From: CAMDPA01 sp965223035 | GTDB taxonomy: Bacteria > Pseudomonadota > Alphaproteobacteria > Rhizobiales > Hyphomicrobiaceae | Assembly: GCA_965223035.1 (NCBI GenBank) | Contig: OZ244980.1 | Span: 434,001 to 498,000 of the forward strand | Direction: 5' to 3' | DNA: 64,000 bases | Shown here: positions 1 through 9,464 of the stretch, piece after piece | Position numbering within the stretch: the first letter of the stretch is position 1 | How the letters are laid out: every line of letters begins with the position of its first letter | Program-made: the position numbers and the translations under genes | Notes under the pieces: generated by a model | Seen by the model: the letters and a program-made list of their open reading frames with translations, nothing else | The model's database searches: none | Told to the model about the DNA's origin: nothing

Positions 1-288
1 CTTACAGAAGGTGGCCCGACCGCGACACGTTACGCCGGACGGACCGGTAATGCACTTATACTTTTCATTTCTGATGGTGTGTCCAGCCACTTTGCCGGTG
101 GCGAGAAAGCCCGGCCAAAGCCCCCAACTGACGGCTTGTACCATGGTCTCCATCACGTACCATTTGGCGGATGTGGCGGTCGCAGCCGTCGCCCGCGCGC
201 CCGTTGTCACGCATTGCGCTTGCGCTGCGGCGCCCGCTGCCAAGATTATGATGGCGGCGCCTATTGCCATGACAGTTCTCGATTTCAT
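1..288 (-). CDS. Small secreted protein, partial at window edge
   Basis: Reading the minus strand from the ATG at 288, an open frame runs 96 codons to the window edge without a stop, so the C-terminus is missing. The start is preceded by GGAG at 297-300. The first 25 or so residues form a clear Sec signal peptide: a basic start (MKSRT), a hydrophobic core (AIGAAIIILAAGAAA) and a probable cleavage after AQA. The mature part contains Cys at QCV, KCIT, VTCRG and TFCK, which suggests disulfides in the periplasm or outside the cell. I do not recognise a family. The signal peptide and ribosome site make it more likely real than the overlapping plus-strand frames. Confidence 0.6.
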   Translation of the reverse strand, partial: MKSRTVMAIGAAIIILAAGAAAQAQCVTTGARATAATATSAKWYVMETMVQAVSWGLWPGFLATGKVAGHTIRNEKYKCITGPSGVTCRGRATFCK

Positions 289-1074
289 CAGGTGGTCTCC
301 CGTACACGTCGCATTTTTTTCAGGGTTGATCGTCATGCATCACTGGTCGCCGATGCCGGCGATCTGGTATGGCTTCGCTCTGCGAGCCGACGGTGTCAGT
401 TCCGCAAGACCCCCGATCAGGCGGTCCGTCGGTCTGCGAAATCGGCAAGATGGAGTATTGGCGCTGTCGATGGCAACATCATGGGCGCCGCCGCCAGGTT
501 GGCGAATCGCAATGGTTCTGCGACCACTGGCGTCGCGCCGGCGGCTCGTCGTTGCTTGCAACCGGCCGCGCTGATGGCGCATCGAGGTCAGACTGCTCAT
601 GTGACCTACTGGACGGCAGAGCGGGCGGGGGGCAAACTCATGGTCTTGCTGGTATAGGGCCCGTAGCGCAGCCCTGCGTGGTGCGACGTGGCTGGCGCCC
701 CTGCTGTCCGCGACGAGGGTGGCGGCGCGCCCCTGCGGTTGCCGGCGTCGGGGACGGCCATCGCTGCCCGGTGACCGGTCTCGCCGGTGGTCGCTGCAAC
801 GGCACTGGGCGCAGCGGTCCGGCAGAACGGGCTCAGGTTTGATCGATTGAGATGGATCGGCGTCGCGTGACATCTCCAACCCGGCTGTGGCCGTAGCAAA
901 AAGGTCCCGGCGCTGCTCACGACCGTGATCGAGCCCAAGCACAGTCGATTGCGCCCTGGCGGGCGTGCCAACGTGTCAGGACGAACCATTGGGTAAGGGT
1001 CGGCGTGTGCAACGGGAGGAGCTGGTTGTCAATTTGTGACTGTGCAGAACCAACAGCGGTTCGGGAGCCAAGCA
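289..1074. other. Intergenic stretch without a recognisable gene
   Basis: Several frames stay open here on both strands, but their translations are Arg/Pro/Gly-rich, lack start-associated ribosome sites and resemble no family I know. I see no clear repeat of the two families found elsewhere. It probably holds the promoters of the flanking divergent genes. Confidence 0.4.
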
Positions 1075-1878
1075 ATGACTAAGCCGGTTGTCGGGGTGAT
1101 CGGGAACGCCCATCTCGTCAACGAACGGATCGCCGTGCAATTGGTCGGCGAAAGAAATCTGCGCGCATTGGCCGAGGTTTGCGACGCGCTACCGCTGATG
1201 TTTGCCGGCGCGCCGGAGATCACCGACATCGGCGCGCTGTTGGCCGTGGTCGACGGTATTCTGCTGACCGGTGCGCGCGCCAACGTTCATCCGACCCGCT
1301 TCCAGGCCGACCCGCATCCAGACCACGAGCCTTATGATGAGAGCCGAGACGCGGTGGCGCTGAGCCTGGTCGAGGCGTGTGTCGCCCAATCGGTGCCGAT
1401 CTTTGGGGTGTGCCGCGGACTTCAAGAGATGAATGTCGCCTTTGGCGGCACGCTGCATCCAGAAATTCGAGAGCTGCCCGGGCGCATGAACCATCGCATG
1501 CCGCGCCTGGCCAACGGCGAAATGCACCCTGATCCCAACGTGGTTTTTGCAGACCGGCACGACGTCCAACTGGTTCCGGGCGGTGTCTTCGCGCGCCTGC
1601 TCGGGCGCGACACGATCCGCGTGAATTCGCTGCATGGCCAGGGGATCTTGAAGCCCGGCCAGCGGGTCCTGGTGGAGGGCGTGGCCGAAGACGGCACGAT
1701 CGAAGCGATTCGCATTGCCGATGCGCCCGGCTTCGCGTTGGGCGTTCAATGGCATGCCGAGTACGACCCGCAGTGCAATCCGATCAACCGAGCGTTGTTT
1801 CAAGCTTTCGGCCAAGCGATCGCCGACCGCAAACGCGCCGCGCCGCGCAAACTTGCCGTGCAGCCGGATCACGCGTGA
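1075..1878 (+). CDS. Class I glutamine amidotransferase-like, gamma-glutamyl-GABA hydrolase family (peptidase C26)
   Basis: The 267-residue product has the PuuD/peptidase C26 layout. A glycine-rich oxyanion region (GILLTGARANVHP, about residue 60) is followed by the nucleophile elbow GVCRGLQEMN with the catalytic Cys near residue 105, and by the C-terminal His/Glu motif (GVQWHAEYD). Family members hydrolyse gamma-glutamyl amides such as gamma-glutamyl-GABA in polyamine breakdown. No other polyamine gene is nearby, so the substrate is open. An in-frame GTG lies at 1036. I chose the ATG at 1075 because GGGAG sits at 1063-1067 and because MTKPVVGVIGN is a typical family N-terminus. A repeat element follows the gene. 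Confidence 0.85.
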   Translation: MTKPVVGVIGNAHLVNERIAVQLVGERNLRALAEVCDALPLMFAGAPEITDIGALLAVVDGILLTGARANVHPTRFQADPHPDHEPYDESRDAVALSLVEACVAQSVPIFGVCRGLQEMNVAFGGTLHPEIRELPGRMNHRMPRLANGEMHPDPNVVFADRHDVQLVPGGVFARLLGRDTIRVNSLHGQGILKPGQRVLVEGVAEDGTIEAIRIADAPGFALGVQWHAEYDPQCNPINRALFQAFGQAIADRKRAAPRKLAVQPDHA

Positions 1879-1944
1879 ATCTATCACGGCGGCATAGCTG
1901 TTCAGAGTTGGCCGGATGGTTCCAGCTAACTCCGACACGCTTTT

Positions 1945-2095
1945 GATCATCGCGCCTTAAATTGGAACCGCAACGCCGATTCCAATTGCGCCGGTTCCGA
2001 TTTAAGGCGCAAAGATGATCGCTCTTAAAGTGCAGAGCAACTTTCTGCCTTTCATCGGGATCGTTCCGATTCCGATTAAAGGCAGGTTGCTCTAG
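1945..2095 (+). repeat. Family 1 bipartite palindromic element, full length (copy R1)
   Basis: It begins GATCATCGCGCC and ends GGTTGCTCTAG. The first palindrome pairs GATCATC..GCCTTAAAT with ATTTAAGGC..GATGATC. The second pairs GAGCAAC..CTGCC with GGCAG..GTTGCTC. It lies between the convergent amidotransferase and monooxygenase genes and could act as a bidirectional terminator. The left CTAG is lost (TTTTGATC). Confidence 0.85.
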
Positions 2096-2137
2096 GGTCG
2101 CGGCAAATCCGGCGCGCGCGGCCCGAAGACGTGCTCG

Positions 2138-3793
2138 TCAAACGCCTTCACCGTCGATTGAAAACCCCTTGTAGCCGTCGGCGGCAACCTCATCACAGAT
2201 TTCAACATACCTCGGGTAGCCGCCGATGTACGGCATAAACACGCGCGCCTTGCCGGCGACATTGCTGCCGACGTACCAGGAATCGCAATTGGAACGAAGC
2301 GAGGCGCTGGCGGCCGCGGCGACCTCTTGCGCCCATGCCGCCTCAGCCGCAGGCGTCGCCTCAATGCGTGTTTTTCGTTTGCTTCGCATCCATGACATGC
2401 AGTCGGCAATCCAGTCGCCATGCTGCTCGATGCAGGTCACCATCGTCGCCAGCACCGAAGGGCTACCCGGGCCGGCCATGTTGAACATGTTAGGGAAACC
2501 GGCAACCGCCAGACCGAGATAGGTGTCGGGGCCGCTGTGCCATTTTTGCTGGATCGTGAGGCCATTGACGCCGGTGATGCGGATCTTAGTGACGCTTCCG
2601 GTCATGGCGTCAAAACCGGTGGCGCATACGATGGCGTCAAGCTCAAAGTCCCTGCTGGCAGCTCGAACGCCGGTCGGGGTCAAGCGCTCGATACCGGATC
2701 CGCGGATGTCGACCAGCGTGACATTCGGCCGATTGAAGGTTTCGTAATAGTTGGTGCCTGCGCACAGGCGCTTGCATCCGAAGATATGGCCGTGCGGCGT
2801 CAGCAGGTCGGCCGTTGCAGGGTCGTCGACGATTTCGCGAACTTTATCGCGCCAGAAGGCCGAGACGGATTGATTGGCTTCTTCGCTGGTCAGTAAATCG
2901 CCGAATGCGCCGAGAAACGGCAATCCGCCGATTTCCCATTGCGCCTCGAACCGCGCCCGTCGCTCATCAGCGGATACGGACAGTGCGGAATCGGTATGGT
3001 ACGGGAACAGGAAGGCGGTTGGCCGTTGTTTTGCCCGTGATCGAAAACCTTCATAGTCCGATTTGATCTCGGCTACGTCCTGGTCGGTGAGGGGCCTATT
3101 TTGGGCAGGCACCACGTAGTTGGGCGTGCGCTGAAAAACGTAGAGATGCTGGGCTTGCTCGGCAATCAACGGGATGGCCTGGACGGCGGAGGAGCCGGTG
3201 CCGATGATGCCGACCCGTTTGCCGGTAAAATCCACGTCCTCGTGTGGCCAGTGCCCGGTATGATAAATCGGGCCAGCGAAATCGTCGTGCCCTTGAAAAC
3301 GCGGGATCACCGCCGTTGATAGGCAGCCGACACCGAGGATCAGATATCGCGCTTCGACGGTCTGCCCACGATCCGTTTCAATCCTCCAACAATGACGTTT
3401 GTCGTCGAATGTTGCGGCCTCGACTCGGGTATCGAATTGGATGTCTGGCTTGAGGTCGAACCGATCGGCGACGTGCTCAAGATACGCCAGAATTTCTGAT
3501 TGCGCCGCGTAGCGTTCCGACCATACCCATTCCTGTTGCAGCTGCTCGGAGAATTGGAAGGAGTACTGCATGCTTTCGATATCGCAGCGCGCGCCGGGGT
3601 ACCGGTTCCAATACCAGGTGCCGCCGACCCCGGATGCCTGCTCGAAAACGCGTGCGCGGAAGCCTTTGCAGCGGAGGCGGTGCAACATATAAAGGCCGGC
3701 GAACCCTGCTCCGAGCACAATGGCATCAAGCGTGTCGGCCGCGCTCGTTCGATGGTTTCGCCGCGCGGCGGCGGGGGTCGCCGATGCGGTCAT
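2138..3793 (-). CDS. Flavin-containing Baeyer-Villiger monooxygenase
   Basis: The 551-residue protein is a class I Baeyer-Villiger monooxygenase (cyclohexanone monooxygenase family). These enzymes use NADPH, O2 and FAD to turn ketones into esters or lactones in the cytoplasm. It shows the FAD-binding GAGFAG at 28-33, the NADPH-binding GTGSSA near 198-203 and an exact family fingerprint FxGxxxHxxxWP (F172, G174, H178, W182, P183). Length matches the family. The open frame extends 20 codons upstream, but the ATG at 3793 has GGGAG just before it and starts a normal N-terminus. It stands alone, so the physiological ketone is unknown. Steroid or cyclic ketone oxidation are possibilities, not conclusions. 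Confidence 0.92.
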   Translation of the reverse strand: MTASATPAAARRNHRTSAADTLDAIVLGAGFAGLYMLHRLRCKGFRARVFEQASGVGGTWYWNRYPGARCDIESMQYSFQFSEQLQQEWVWSERYAAQSEILAYLEHVADRFDLKPDIQFDTRVEAATFDDKRHCWRIETDRGQTVEARYLILGVGCLSTAVIPRFQGHDDFAGPIYHTGHWPHEDVDFTGKRVGIIGTGSSAVQAIPLIAEQAQHLYVFQRTPNYVVPAQNRPLTDQDVAEIKSDYEGFRSRAKQRPTAFLFPYHTDSALSVSADERRARFEAQWEIGGLPFLGAFGDLLTSEEANQSVSAFWRDKVREIVDDPATADLLTPHGHIFGCKRLCAGTNYYETFNRPNVTLVDIRGSGIERLTPTGVRAASRDFELDAIVCATGFDAMTGSVTKIRITGVNGLTIQQKWHSGPDTYLGLAVAGFPNMFNMAGPGSPSVLATMVTCIEQHGDWIADCMSWMRSKRKTRIEATPAAEAAWAQEVAAAASASLRSNCDSWYVGSNVAGKARVFMPYIGGYPRYVEICDEVAADGYKGFSIDGEGV

Positions 3794-4235
3794 GCTCGCT
3801 CCCGATGGTCTTGGCTGCGAACGCTTCGATGTAAAGCGCTTGCAGCAATCCAACTGTCATCCTGTCTCATCATCGTACGCTGGAAGCCCTGATCGTTCAA
3901 ATCGGTGCTGCTCACGTCTGAGCGAGATCGTCGTAGGCTTGATCGACGGATGATCGCGGCGACAGTTGCTGCATCGACCCATCAAGATGGGCGGAGCGCA
4001 TTGACGGAGGATCAGCATAAATCCGGTGCGGTCGTATCGTCTTACCATGTAACGTAACGTGACCAGATTCGGACATGGGTGCGCTGCTGGACGGCCATGC
4101 TGATCGCGCCATTGATTGATCGCAAAGCAACCCAGCTCGCATCAGCTAAAACTCTCGGGCCTGACTGTCGTTTTGCCGTATCGCCTGTTCCGGCGGTGAA
4201 GAGGGCAGGTGAAGTCCTACTGGGGAGACGCCAAC
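3794..4235. promoter_or_regulatory. Divergent intergenic region between monooxygenase and DUF302 genes
   Basis: This 442-base stretch separates two divergently transcribed genes and must contain both promoters. I see no recognisable operator, repeat of either family or credible small gene. No sigma-70 box stands out by eye. Confidence 0.35.
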
Positions 4236-4721
4236 ATGAACCGAAACACATTTCGACTGGCAATGGGGTCCATGGCGGTGGCCTTGACGTGTGCCAGCGC
4301 TGCGCTGCCCACTTATGCTACCCCGGGGCACAAACTGAAACAGGTGAAGGCTGACTACGAAACGGTCCTGCAGGATTTAAAGGATGCGATCGTCAATCGC
4401 GGTTTGGTCATCGATTATGTTGGGCACGTACAGACGATGCTCGCGCGCACCGGCGGCGCAGTTGGCAAAGAGAGTCCCTACAAACATGCGAAGTATATGC
4501 ATTTTTGCTCTGCCAAGTTGACCCATGCGGCCGTTGCAGCCGATCCGGTTAACGTGGCGATGTGCCCCTATACCGTTTTTGCTTATGAACTCATTGAGCA
4601 GCCAGGGGCGGTCCACATCGGATTTCGGCGTCCGATGGCGGGCGGTTCGCCGGCCTCGAATGCGGCCCTGGCAGCCGTTGAAAAGCTGTTGGCCGAGATC
4701 GTCGACGAAGCGGCTCAGTAA
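4236..4721 (+). CDS. DUF302 family periplasmic protein
   Basis: The 161-residue product has a signal peptide (about residues 1-28, ending at TYA-TP) followed by a DUF302 domain. The domain features visible are a duplicated-ferredoxin-like pattern with the 'LKDAIVNRGLVIDYVGHV' helix-strand, a central HFCSAKLTHAA segment and MCPYTVFAYEL. DUF302 proteins often sit in sulfur-oxidation neighbourhoods, and this one lies next to soxD, but its role is not established. The ATG at 4236 follows GGGGAGAC with good spacing, so I prefer it to the upstream GTG at 4209. Cys residues in the two conserved segments (FCSAKL, MCPY) could bind a ligand or form a disulfide. Confidence 0.75.
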   Translation: MNRNTFRLAMGSMAVALTCASAALPTYATPGHKLKQVKADYETVLQDLKDAIVNRGLVIDYVGHVQTMLARTGGAVGKESPYKHAKYMHFCSAKLTHAAVAADPVNVAMCPYTVFAYELIEQPGAVHIGFRRPMAGGSPASNAALAAVEKLLAEIVDEAAQ

Positions 4722-4891
4722 GGTCGCTGCGACCACGCGCCACTTTGCCACGGCGGTGGGCAAGTATGGGCAGCGCCAAACCTATTCGTGTTGGCTTTGC
4801 CGGCATGGGATCGAAATCGGCGCGCAGTCGATTTCTTGCGCGAGGATCGGCTGAGGCGGCTCTACGGCCGGGCTCGGACCTTTGCTTCAAT

Positions 4892-4988
4892 CTAGATCAT
4901 CGCGCCTTAAATCGGAACCGCAACGCCGATTCCAATTGCGCCGGTTCCGATTTAAGGCGCAAAGATGATCGCTCTTAAAGTTGCTCTA
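4892..4988 (+). repeat. Family 1 element, form with complete first palindrome only (copy R2)
   Basis: It starts CTAGATCATCGCGCC and contains the whole first palindrome plus the linker GCTCTTAAAG. It then jumps directly to the last bases of the element, TTGCTCTA. The second palindrome is deleted except for its outer end. It sits between DUF302 and soxD, which converge. Confidence 0.85.
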
Positions 4989-5035
4989 TTGTCAGTGGAC
5001 GGCCACGCGGCGGCAGTATCGGACTGCTGCCAGGG

Positions 5036-6163
5036 TCATTCGATCGCCCCTTTTGCTTGCTCCGCGTTGGCATCGTCCGCTTCGGGCGTAACATCGAGGA
5101 TCCGCGCGCGCATTTTGATTTTGGCAGGCTGCGGGAAACAATCCTTCATGCAAGGCTCTTTCGGCTTGGCATGCGGCTCCTTCGCTCTATCGTCCATGAC
5201 GAAGCCATTTTCGTTCGGCAGCCGAATTGAAGAGAAATTCTTGTCGGATAACTCGAAGCTCTCCTCGCCGACGACGTCGTTTAAGAACAGGAGGTAGGCG
5301 ACAATGGCGTAGACTTCGTCATTGGTGAGGGATTGCGCGTCACCGAACGGCATGGCGCGATGCACGTAGTCCCACACCGTCGACAGGTAGGGCCAATAGG
5401 ATCCGACGGTCTTTTCCGGGCGATCCGACGTGAGACTGTCAGCCCCTCCCGCCAACACCGGCCAACGCCCGACGCCTTCTCCAAAGTCGCCGTGACAGGA
5501 GGCGCACCGCTCCGAATAAAGTTCCTCGCCTTGCAGCACCGTGCCTTTTCCCTTGGGAAGCCCTTGGCCGTCTGGCCGCACGTCGATGTCCCAAGCGGCG
5601 ATCTCCGCGGCGGTGGCAACGCGGCCGAGATTGAAGCGGCCGTGCCGGGGCGCGTCTGCGCTCTTCTTAATCGCTGTCGAGGGAACGGTTGTTCCGCGCT
5701 GTGCAGCCGATTTCTTGGGCTCGGCTGCGGACGCTGCGGCGGGCGCCTTGCCCGTCTGTGTGCCTGAGAACTGCTTGAGATAGGCGATCAAGTCTTCGCG
5801 CATCGTCTTGTTGCGAAGACCCGCGAACGCCATGCGTGTGCCCCTGATCATCCGGCGCGGGTTTTCAAGGTAGCGATGCATGGTCTCTTCATTCCAAACC
5901 AGACCATCGGCACCAGCTTTTTTCATACTTCTCGAATAGCTGCGAAAGCTGGCGAGCGTTCCGGCCTTGCGCCCGAATACCTCATTGAGATGCGGTCCGA
6001 CCTTGTTTCTGGCGCCAGGACCAACCGCGTGACAGGCGCGGCAGCGCTTGAACTGCGATTGGCCTTCCATTGCATCTCCGGCCGCTGCGGGGTGGCCAAA
6101 GCCGGCCACGCCAACTATGAGCATTGCGGCGGCTGCGCTAGCTGATCTCAACATTCTCGACAA
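5036..6163 (-). CDS. soxD: SoxD, diheme cytochrome c subunit of sulfur dehydrogenase
   Basis: The 375-residue periplasmic protein has a signal peptide (about residues 1-28) and two class I cytochrome c domains. The first heme site CRACH is at 41-45, the second CASCH at 220-224, and they are joined by an Ala/Lys-rich linker (about 135-175). SoxD is the electron-accepting partner of SoxC in Sox(CD)2, which oxidises the sulfane sulfur bound to SoxY. The start codon lies inside the end of soxC (26-base overlap), so the two are translationally coupled. The C-terminal tail (from about 320) is charged and Pro/Lys-rich with two Cys (PCMKDCFP), beyond the usual domain end. It is the last gene of the sox cluster. 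Confidence 0.93.
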   Translation of the reverse strand: MSRMLRSASAAAAMLIVGVAGFGHPAAAGDAMEGQSQFKRCRACHAVGPGARNKVGPHLNEVFGRKAGTLASFRSYSRSMKKAGADGLVWNEETMHRYLENPRRMIRGTRMAFAGLRNKTMREDLIAYLKQFSGTQTGKAPAAASAAEPKKSAAQRGTTVPSTAIKKSADAPRHGRFNLGRVATAAEIAAWDIDVRPDGQGLPKGKGTVLQGEELYSERCASCHGDFGEGVGRWPVLAGGADSLTSDRPEKTVGSYWPYLSTVWDYVHRAMPFGDAQSLTNDEVYAIVAYLLFLNDVVGEESFELSDKNFSSIRLPNENGFVMDDRAKEPHAKPKEPCMKDCFPQPAKIKMRARILDVTPEADDANAEQAKGAIE

Positions 6164-7481
6164 CTCCCTCCGCGCTCACGGCCCAGGTCTGAATGCTATT
6201 GTTGTGATAGATCGAGTTTTCTCCGCGTGCTGCCCGCAGTGCATCTTTGGTCGGCTGCACGTAGCCGGTCTCGTCAATCGCACGCGATTGCAGCAGCAGA
6301 TGATGCCCATCCCAATCGAACTCGTAGTAAAAGCGGTGCACCGCCTTTGACAACGACGGCGCATCCAGGCGCGCGGTGCGCCAGTTTCGCCCGCCGTCCA
6401 GCGAAACGTCGACGCGCTTGATCGTGCCTTGGCCGGACCACGCCAGCCCGGAGAGGACGGTCTGCCCCTTGCCATGGGTGATCGGGGCTTGGGGTGACGG
6501 ATTGGTGATGACGGATTTGGTGTCCATCACCCAGGTGAACCGTCGTGCTTTGCCGCTGGCGAGCAGGTCGGTGTACTTGGAGGTCTCCTCACGGGCGTGC
6601 CATGGTTTGTCACCGACCTCGATCCGGCGCAGCCACTTAACCCAAAGATTACCTTCCCAGCCAGGGACGACCAACCGCAGCGGATAGCCTTGCTCCGGGC
6701 GCAGCGCTTCCCCGTTCATCTTGTAGGCCAGCAGACAGTCATCCAGCGCCTTTTCCAGCGGCAGGGATCGATTCATGGCCGCAGAATCGGCACCTTCCAC
6801 CATCAGCCAGGAGGCGGACGACTTGAGACCCGCCTCCTGGAGTACCAGCTTCAACGGGACGCCCGTGTACATCACGCAGTGCACCATGCCATGAGTATAC
6901 TGACAGCCATTAAGCTGTGCGCCGCGCCATTCCATGCCCGAATTGGCAGCGCACTCGAGAAAGTAGACACGGTTCTGGCGGGGAAAGCGCATGATGTCCT
7001 CTAAAGTGAAGACAAGTGGATTGTTGACCAGACCATTGATCATGAGCCGGTGCTGGGCCGGATTAATCTCGGCAATTCCCGCATGGTGGCGTTCAAAACA
7101 TAACCCGTTCGGTGTGATGATCCCTTCCAGCGCATGCAGCGGCGTAAAGTTCACCGAAGCTTCGCGGGACGCGGTGAGCCATTCCACGTGGCGGCGGACG
7201 ACGTTGGCTTCGAACCGCGAGGGTTGGCCATAGGGCTTAGCGTCCACGCCGGCACCCAAGGCGCGGCTCCAGGCCGGCAGCACGGTTATGGCCGGATCGC
7301 TTTTTCCGGCTGCCAACGCGCTGCTGGCGAGGCCCGAGGCGGCTAACCCGCCGCCTGCAAGACCGGCTCGCAAAAGCGATCGCCGCGTGGTCTTTTGCTC
7401 CGGCGTTTGGTCTAGCTCGGGCTCGGAGTCATGTGGGCGATCCTTCGCGCTCATCTGATTTCTCCGGTTTGGCATGCTCAT
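6138..7481 (-). CDS. soxC: SoxC, molybdenum sulfur dehydrogenase subunit
   Basis: The 447-residue protein belongs to the sulfite oxidase fold. A twin-arginine leader (TTRRSLLRAG near residues 31-40) sends the folded molybdopterin enzyme to the periplasm. The central oxidoreductase domain carries the Cys expected to bind molybdenum in LECAANSGMEW. The C-terminal dimerisation domain holds VSLDGGRNW. With SoxD it forms the six-electron sulfane dehydrogenase of the thiosulfate-oxidising complex. Having soxCD means sulfate rather than stored sulfur is the expected product. An AT-rich inverted repeat just upstream (7511-7529) resembles sites elsewhere in the cluster and may be an operator. An alternative start is the ATG at 7454. 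Confidence 0.93.
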   Translation of the reverse strand: MSMPNRRNQMSAKDRPHDSEPELDQTPEQKTTRRSLLRAGLAGGGLAASGLASSALAAGKSDPAITVLPAWSRALGAGVDAKPYGQPSRFEANVVRRHVEWLTASREASVNFTPLHALEGIITPNGLCFERHHAGIAEINPAQHRLMINGLVNNPLVFTLEDIMRFPRQNRVYFLECAANSGMEWRGAQLNGCQYTHGMVHCVMYTGVPLKLVLQEAGLKSSASWLMVEGADSAAMNRSLPLEKALDDCLLAYKMNGEALRPEQGYPLRLVVPGWEGNLWVKWLRRIEVGDKPWHAREETSKYTDLLASGKARRFTWVMDTKSVITNPSPQAPITHGKGQTVLSGLAWSGQGTIKRVDVSLDGGRNWRTARLDAPSLSKAVHRFYYEFDWDGHHLLLQSRAIDETGYVQPTKDALRAARGENSIYHNNSIQTWAVSAEGVVENVEIS

Positions 7482-7510
7482 CTAAGTGGTTCGAAGCGAT
7501 GTGTCGAATA

Positions 7511-7529
7511 TTATATTCGTAAAAACGAA
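7511..7529 (-). promoter_or_regulatory. Candidate sox operator upstream of soxC
   Basis: Read on the minus strand the site is ATTCGTTTTTACGAATATA, containing the inverted pair ATTCGT/ACGAAT. It lies 30 bases upstream of the soxC start in an AT-rich pocket. It shares ATTC-N-TTTT and a following ATAT with the sites at 11872 and 13325. ArsR-type SoxR regulators bind such AT-rich inverted repeats, but binding here is inferred. Confidence 0.45.
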
Positions 7530-7579
7530 TGTGATGTCAACCATCTGCTTGATCGTTGACAGACGCCGCAGCGATCGGG

Positions 7580-9271
7580 TCAGGCCCTGATCTTGACCGA
7601 TCGGCTTGGATCTAGGCGGATGACGGGTTTGGCGTTGAGATATTGCTCCACGACATCCCAAATGGGCGGCCCCTTGGTGTCCTTGTTGACGGATGCCCAG
7701 CCCGCGACCGTGTAGCGTTTGTCCGCTTCGACGGCGGCGCCGGTCTTGAGCAGGGTCATGTGGCTGATCCGCTGCTTCTCCGGCTTGTTCAAGTTGATCG
7801 TATAACCCAATCCACCGACCCGTACCATGTCGCCACCCTGCTGATAATATGGGTCCGGATTGAACAGATTGTCGGCAACGTCCTCCAATATGTCCTTCAG
7901 CATTTGACCGGTCATTGCGACACGATAGGCGGCCGGATAGGACATCGAGCAGGCATTATGCAGGTCCTCGACGGTAATGTTTTGGCCCGGCAACAAGGAC
8001 GTCCCCCAACGGAAGCCGGGTGATAACGCGATCTCGGCATCACGCTGTGCGATGAGGGCATCACAGATGAGATCGTCGAACGTGCCGTTGAAGTTTCCGC
8101 GTCGGTAAAGCAGGCTTTCAGTTCGGCCCAGAACGCGCGCGAGTTCGTTTTCATATGGCTTGCGCAACTCGGCGATCAGCGACGCCATCTGTGCGTCAGG
8201 GGTTATCGCGTCGGAGAAAATCGGTATCAGTTTGAAGCGATAGCCGTTGAGCTTGCCGTTAGAGACGTCGAGATCGATGCGCGACAAGAACTTGCCATTC
8301 GAGCCGGAGCCGATGACCAGCGTCTTGCCGACGATCACGGGCTCGGGAAGCGCGTCGTGGGTGTGACCGGTGAGAATGACGTCGATGCCGGAGACCCGCG
8401 TTGCGATCTTGCGGTCGACATCGAAGCCATTGTGCGAAAGCAACACGACCAGTTCGGCACCGGCAGCGCGAGCGGCATCCACATTTTTCGCCAGCTCTTT
8501 TTCGCGAATGCCAAACGACCAGTTTGGAAACATCCAGCGTGGATTGGCGATCGGTGTATAGGGGAAAGCCTGCCCGATGACCGCAATTTTCGCGCCGCCA
8601 CGCTCAAACATCTTGGTCGCTTCAAACGCGCGTTCGCCCCACTCGTTGTCGAAGATGTTGCCGCCGAGAAAAGCAAAAGGCAATTGCGAAATGATTTCCT
8701 CGACGCGATCGGCGCCCAGCGTAAACTCCCAGTGGCCGGTCATCGCATCGGGCTTGAGCGCATTCATGACGGAGACCATGTCGCCGCCCTTGGTGGCATG
8801 GGAGGTATAGCTGCCTTGCCAGGTGTCGCCGCCGTCCAGAAACAGCACTTGATCCGGCCGCTCCGACCTGATGCGCTTAAGCACGGTCGCCACGCGGTCC
8901 AGCCCGCCCATGCGCCCGTAGCTTTTGGCGAGCGCCGTGAAGTCTTGGTCGGTTAATGCATAGGCGTCTGGTGAGCCCGACTTAATGCGATAAAGTTTCA
9001 AAAAATCGGCGCCGGTGATGTGAGGAGGGCGGCCGGCGTTGTCGCCGACGCCGAGGTTCACGGACGGCTCTCGGTAATAGATCGGTCTCAGTTGGGCGTG
9101 GACATCGGTTATGTGCACAAGTGTTACGTTGCCAAACGGCTTAAAGTCCACGAGCTGGTCTTCGGTCAGGGCCTGTTGTGCGGCGAGCCGCGATATTGGC
9201 GTCGCGCCCGCCACGGCGGCGAGGGCAAGTCCTGCTGCCGTGAATTCCCGTCGGTTAAGTGTTGTTGCCAT
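7580..9271 (-). CDS. soxB: SoxB, thiosulfohydrolase
   Basis: The 563-residue protein is the dimanganese hydrolase that releases sulfate from SoxY-bound thiosulfonate. It has a twin-arginine leader (NRREFTAAGLALAAVAG, residues 6-22). The metallophosphoesterase core shows the metal motifs ITDVHAQ, DGGDTWQG, GHWEF and TGHTHD. The C-terminal 5'-nucleotidase-like domain follows. The open frame extends 53 codons upstream with no leader character. I chose the ATG at 9271 because it places the Tat motif at the N-terminus and gives the normal SoxB length. About 190 bases separate it from soxA, so it may have its own promoter or be read from the soxX side. Confidence 0.95.
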   Translation of the reverse strand: MATTLNRREFTAAGLALAAVAGATPISRLAAQQALTEDQLVDFKPFGNVTLVHITDVHAQLRPIYYREPSVNLGVGDNAGRPPHITGADFLKLYRIKSGSPDAYALTDQDFTALAKSYGRMGGLDRVATVLKRIRSERPDQVLFLDGGDTWQGSYTSHATKGGDMVSVMNALKPDAMTGHWEFTLGADRVEEIISQLPFAFLGGNIFDNEWGERAFEATKMFERGGAKIAVIGQAFPYTPIANPRWMFPNWSFGIREKELAKNVDAARAAGAELVVLLSHNGFDVDRKIATRVSGIDVILTGHTHDALPEPVIVGKTLVIGSGSNGKFLSRIDLDVSNGKLNGYRFKLIPIFSDAITPDAQMASLIAELRKPYENELARVLGRTESLLYRRGNFNGTFDDLICDALIAQRDAEIALSPGFRWGTSLLPGQNITVEDLHNACSMSYPAAYRVAMTGQMLKDILEDVADNLFNPDPYYQQGGDMVRVGGLGYTINLNKPEKQRISHMTLLKTGAAVEADKRYTVAGWASVNKDTKGPPIWDVVEQYLNAKPVIRLDPSRSVKIRA

Positions 9272-9464
9272 CTCGATACCTAAGTGATGCCGCACGTTGA
9301 ATTCGGCGACGTTGATTGACGTGGTGGGGCAGCGCTCAGCCAACCTATGCTGACTGACCAGCTGCCTTGGCGGATGCCATCGCGGATAATCATGCTCGGT
9401 GACGCCGAACGCGAGACCGCCGGCCGCCATCGAAACATGAACCTGGGTCTAAATCGTCCCGCGT

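Noticed and set aside
340..942. 200-codon minus-strand open frame
   Set aside because: Arg/Ser/Pro-rich translation with no motif, no ribosome site and strong overlap with other unconvincing frames in a GC-rich region.
2138..3853. Longer start of the Baeyer-Villiger monooxygenase at 3853
   Set aside because: The extra 20 residues are not family-like, and the ATG at 3793 has a good ribosome site.
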